NCBI GenBank assembly: GCA_036850595.1
Contig: CM072158.1
Coordinates: forward strand, 16,383,422 to 16,447,421
DNA: 64,000 bases
From: Rhyacichthys aspro
Taxonomy: Eukaryota; Chordata; Actinopteri; Gobiiformes; Rhyacichthyidae
Direction of reading: 5' to 3'
Part shown: positions 63,801 to 64,000 of the stretch, one piece after another
How the letters are laid out: every line of letters begins with the position of its first letter
Position numbering within the stretch: position 1 is the stretch's first letter
Notes under the pieces: generated by a model
What the model was told of the DNA's origin: nothing
The model's input: only the letters and a program-made list of their open reading frames with translations
Database searches by the model: none
Made by a program: the position numbers and the translations under genes

Positions 63801-64000
63801 ATACACTTTTGGTAAGACCGAGCACGGAAGATTTATCGCCAGTGCATCAACAAAATTTTATCACATTTTATTTACAAGTAAGCGCCACGTTCTACTTTCA
63901 TTGGAGTTTATTTTGTCCACTTTAGACGTCTTCCACAAAGTTTTAAGAAACAGATTAACCGTAAGATGTAATTTGACAAATGCATCATATCTCAAATGAA

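Larger units (their letters stand above)
42819..64000 (-). other. ptpru: ptpru intron 2 (partial, runs off right edge)
   Basis: Upstream of the exon 3 acceptor I looked for the preceding MAM exon, which should hold the first MAM cysteines and acidic residues, and did not find it. The rest of the window is therefore taken as intron 2, more than 21 kb long. It holds a hAT-like element, a near-identical duplicated block at 49.3 and 50.5 kb, two LINE reverse-transcriptase relics, an unidentified open-frame relic near 57 kb and several candidate regulatory islands. A missed 123-bp exon cannot be excluded by eye. Confidence 0.6.

Noticed and set aside
63501..63806. Minus-strand frame tested as the missing first MAM exon
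   Set aside because: It lacks the cysteine and acidic pattern expected and has no matching splice phase.
1..64000. Paralogue alternatives PTPRK, PTPRM and PTPRT for the gene
   Set aside because: Residues [31 protein letters not shown] and [16 protein letters not shown] fit PTPRU best from memory. A protein search would settle it.

Overview
The window looks like intron-rich vertebrate DNA, most likely from a teleost fish. It is AT-rich, has small exons in large introns with GT-AG junctions, and carries fish-type mobile elements: a deleted Tc1-like transposon, short hAT-type elements and 5'-truncated LINE tails. No bacterial-style operons, CRISPR array, rRNA or tRNA gene was seen.

The only gene I can support is on the minus strand. 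Five consecutive coding exons encode part of the extracellular region of a type IIB (MAM-Ig-FN3) receptor protein tyrosine phosphatase. The residues recall PTPRU (PCP-2/PTP-psi) more closely than PTPRK, PTPRM or PTPRT. In gene order the exons are: MAM core at 42547-42818 (272 bp), MAM end at 21645-21726 (82 bp), first half of the Ig domain at 14792-14907 (116 bp), second half of the Ig domain at 7733-7904 (172 bp), and first FN3 repeat at 5286-5579 (294 bp). I numbered them 3-7 by recalled homology to the mammalian genes. Every junction is GT-AG, the reading frame is continuous across all five (936 bp, about 312 codons), and the intron phases run 1-0-1-0-1-1. The signal-peptide exon and the first MAM exon were not found, and neither were the later FN3, transmembrane and phosphatase exons; they should lie outside the window.

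The rest, about 98.5% of the window, is intron. Intron 7 (1-5285, partial) holds a 35-nt-anchored local duplication, a perfect 15-bp inverted repeat and a 517-bp hAT-like element containing a 21-bp minisatellite. Intron 5 holds a 5'-truncated LINE with a 12-bp target duplication. Intron 3 (20.8 kb) holds a deleted Tc1-like transposon, another 5'-truncated LINE with a 13-bp target duplication, and several repeat pairs. Intron 2 (42819 to the right edge, partial) holds a second hAT-like copy in the opposite orientation, a near-identical 117-bp block duplicated 1.2 kb apart, two LINE reverse-transcriptase relics, and an unidentified open-frame relic near 57 kb.

Several non-repetitive, less AT-rich islands with TAAT-type cores stand out by eye in the introns, at about 8.7, 24, 28, 36, 46, 49-51, 59.5 and 63.5 kb. 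They are candidate conserved regulatory elements, but that is inference from one sequence. I found no convincing new molecular system. The strongest follow-ups are the minisatellite-bearing hAT family, the duplicated 49/50 kb block and the candidate regulatory islands.
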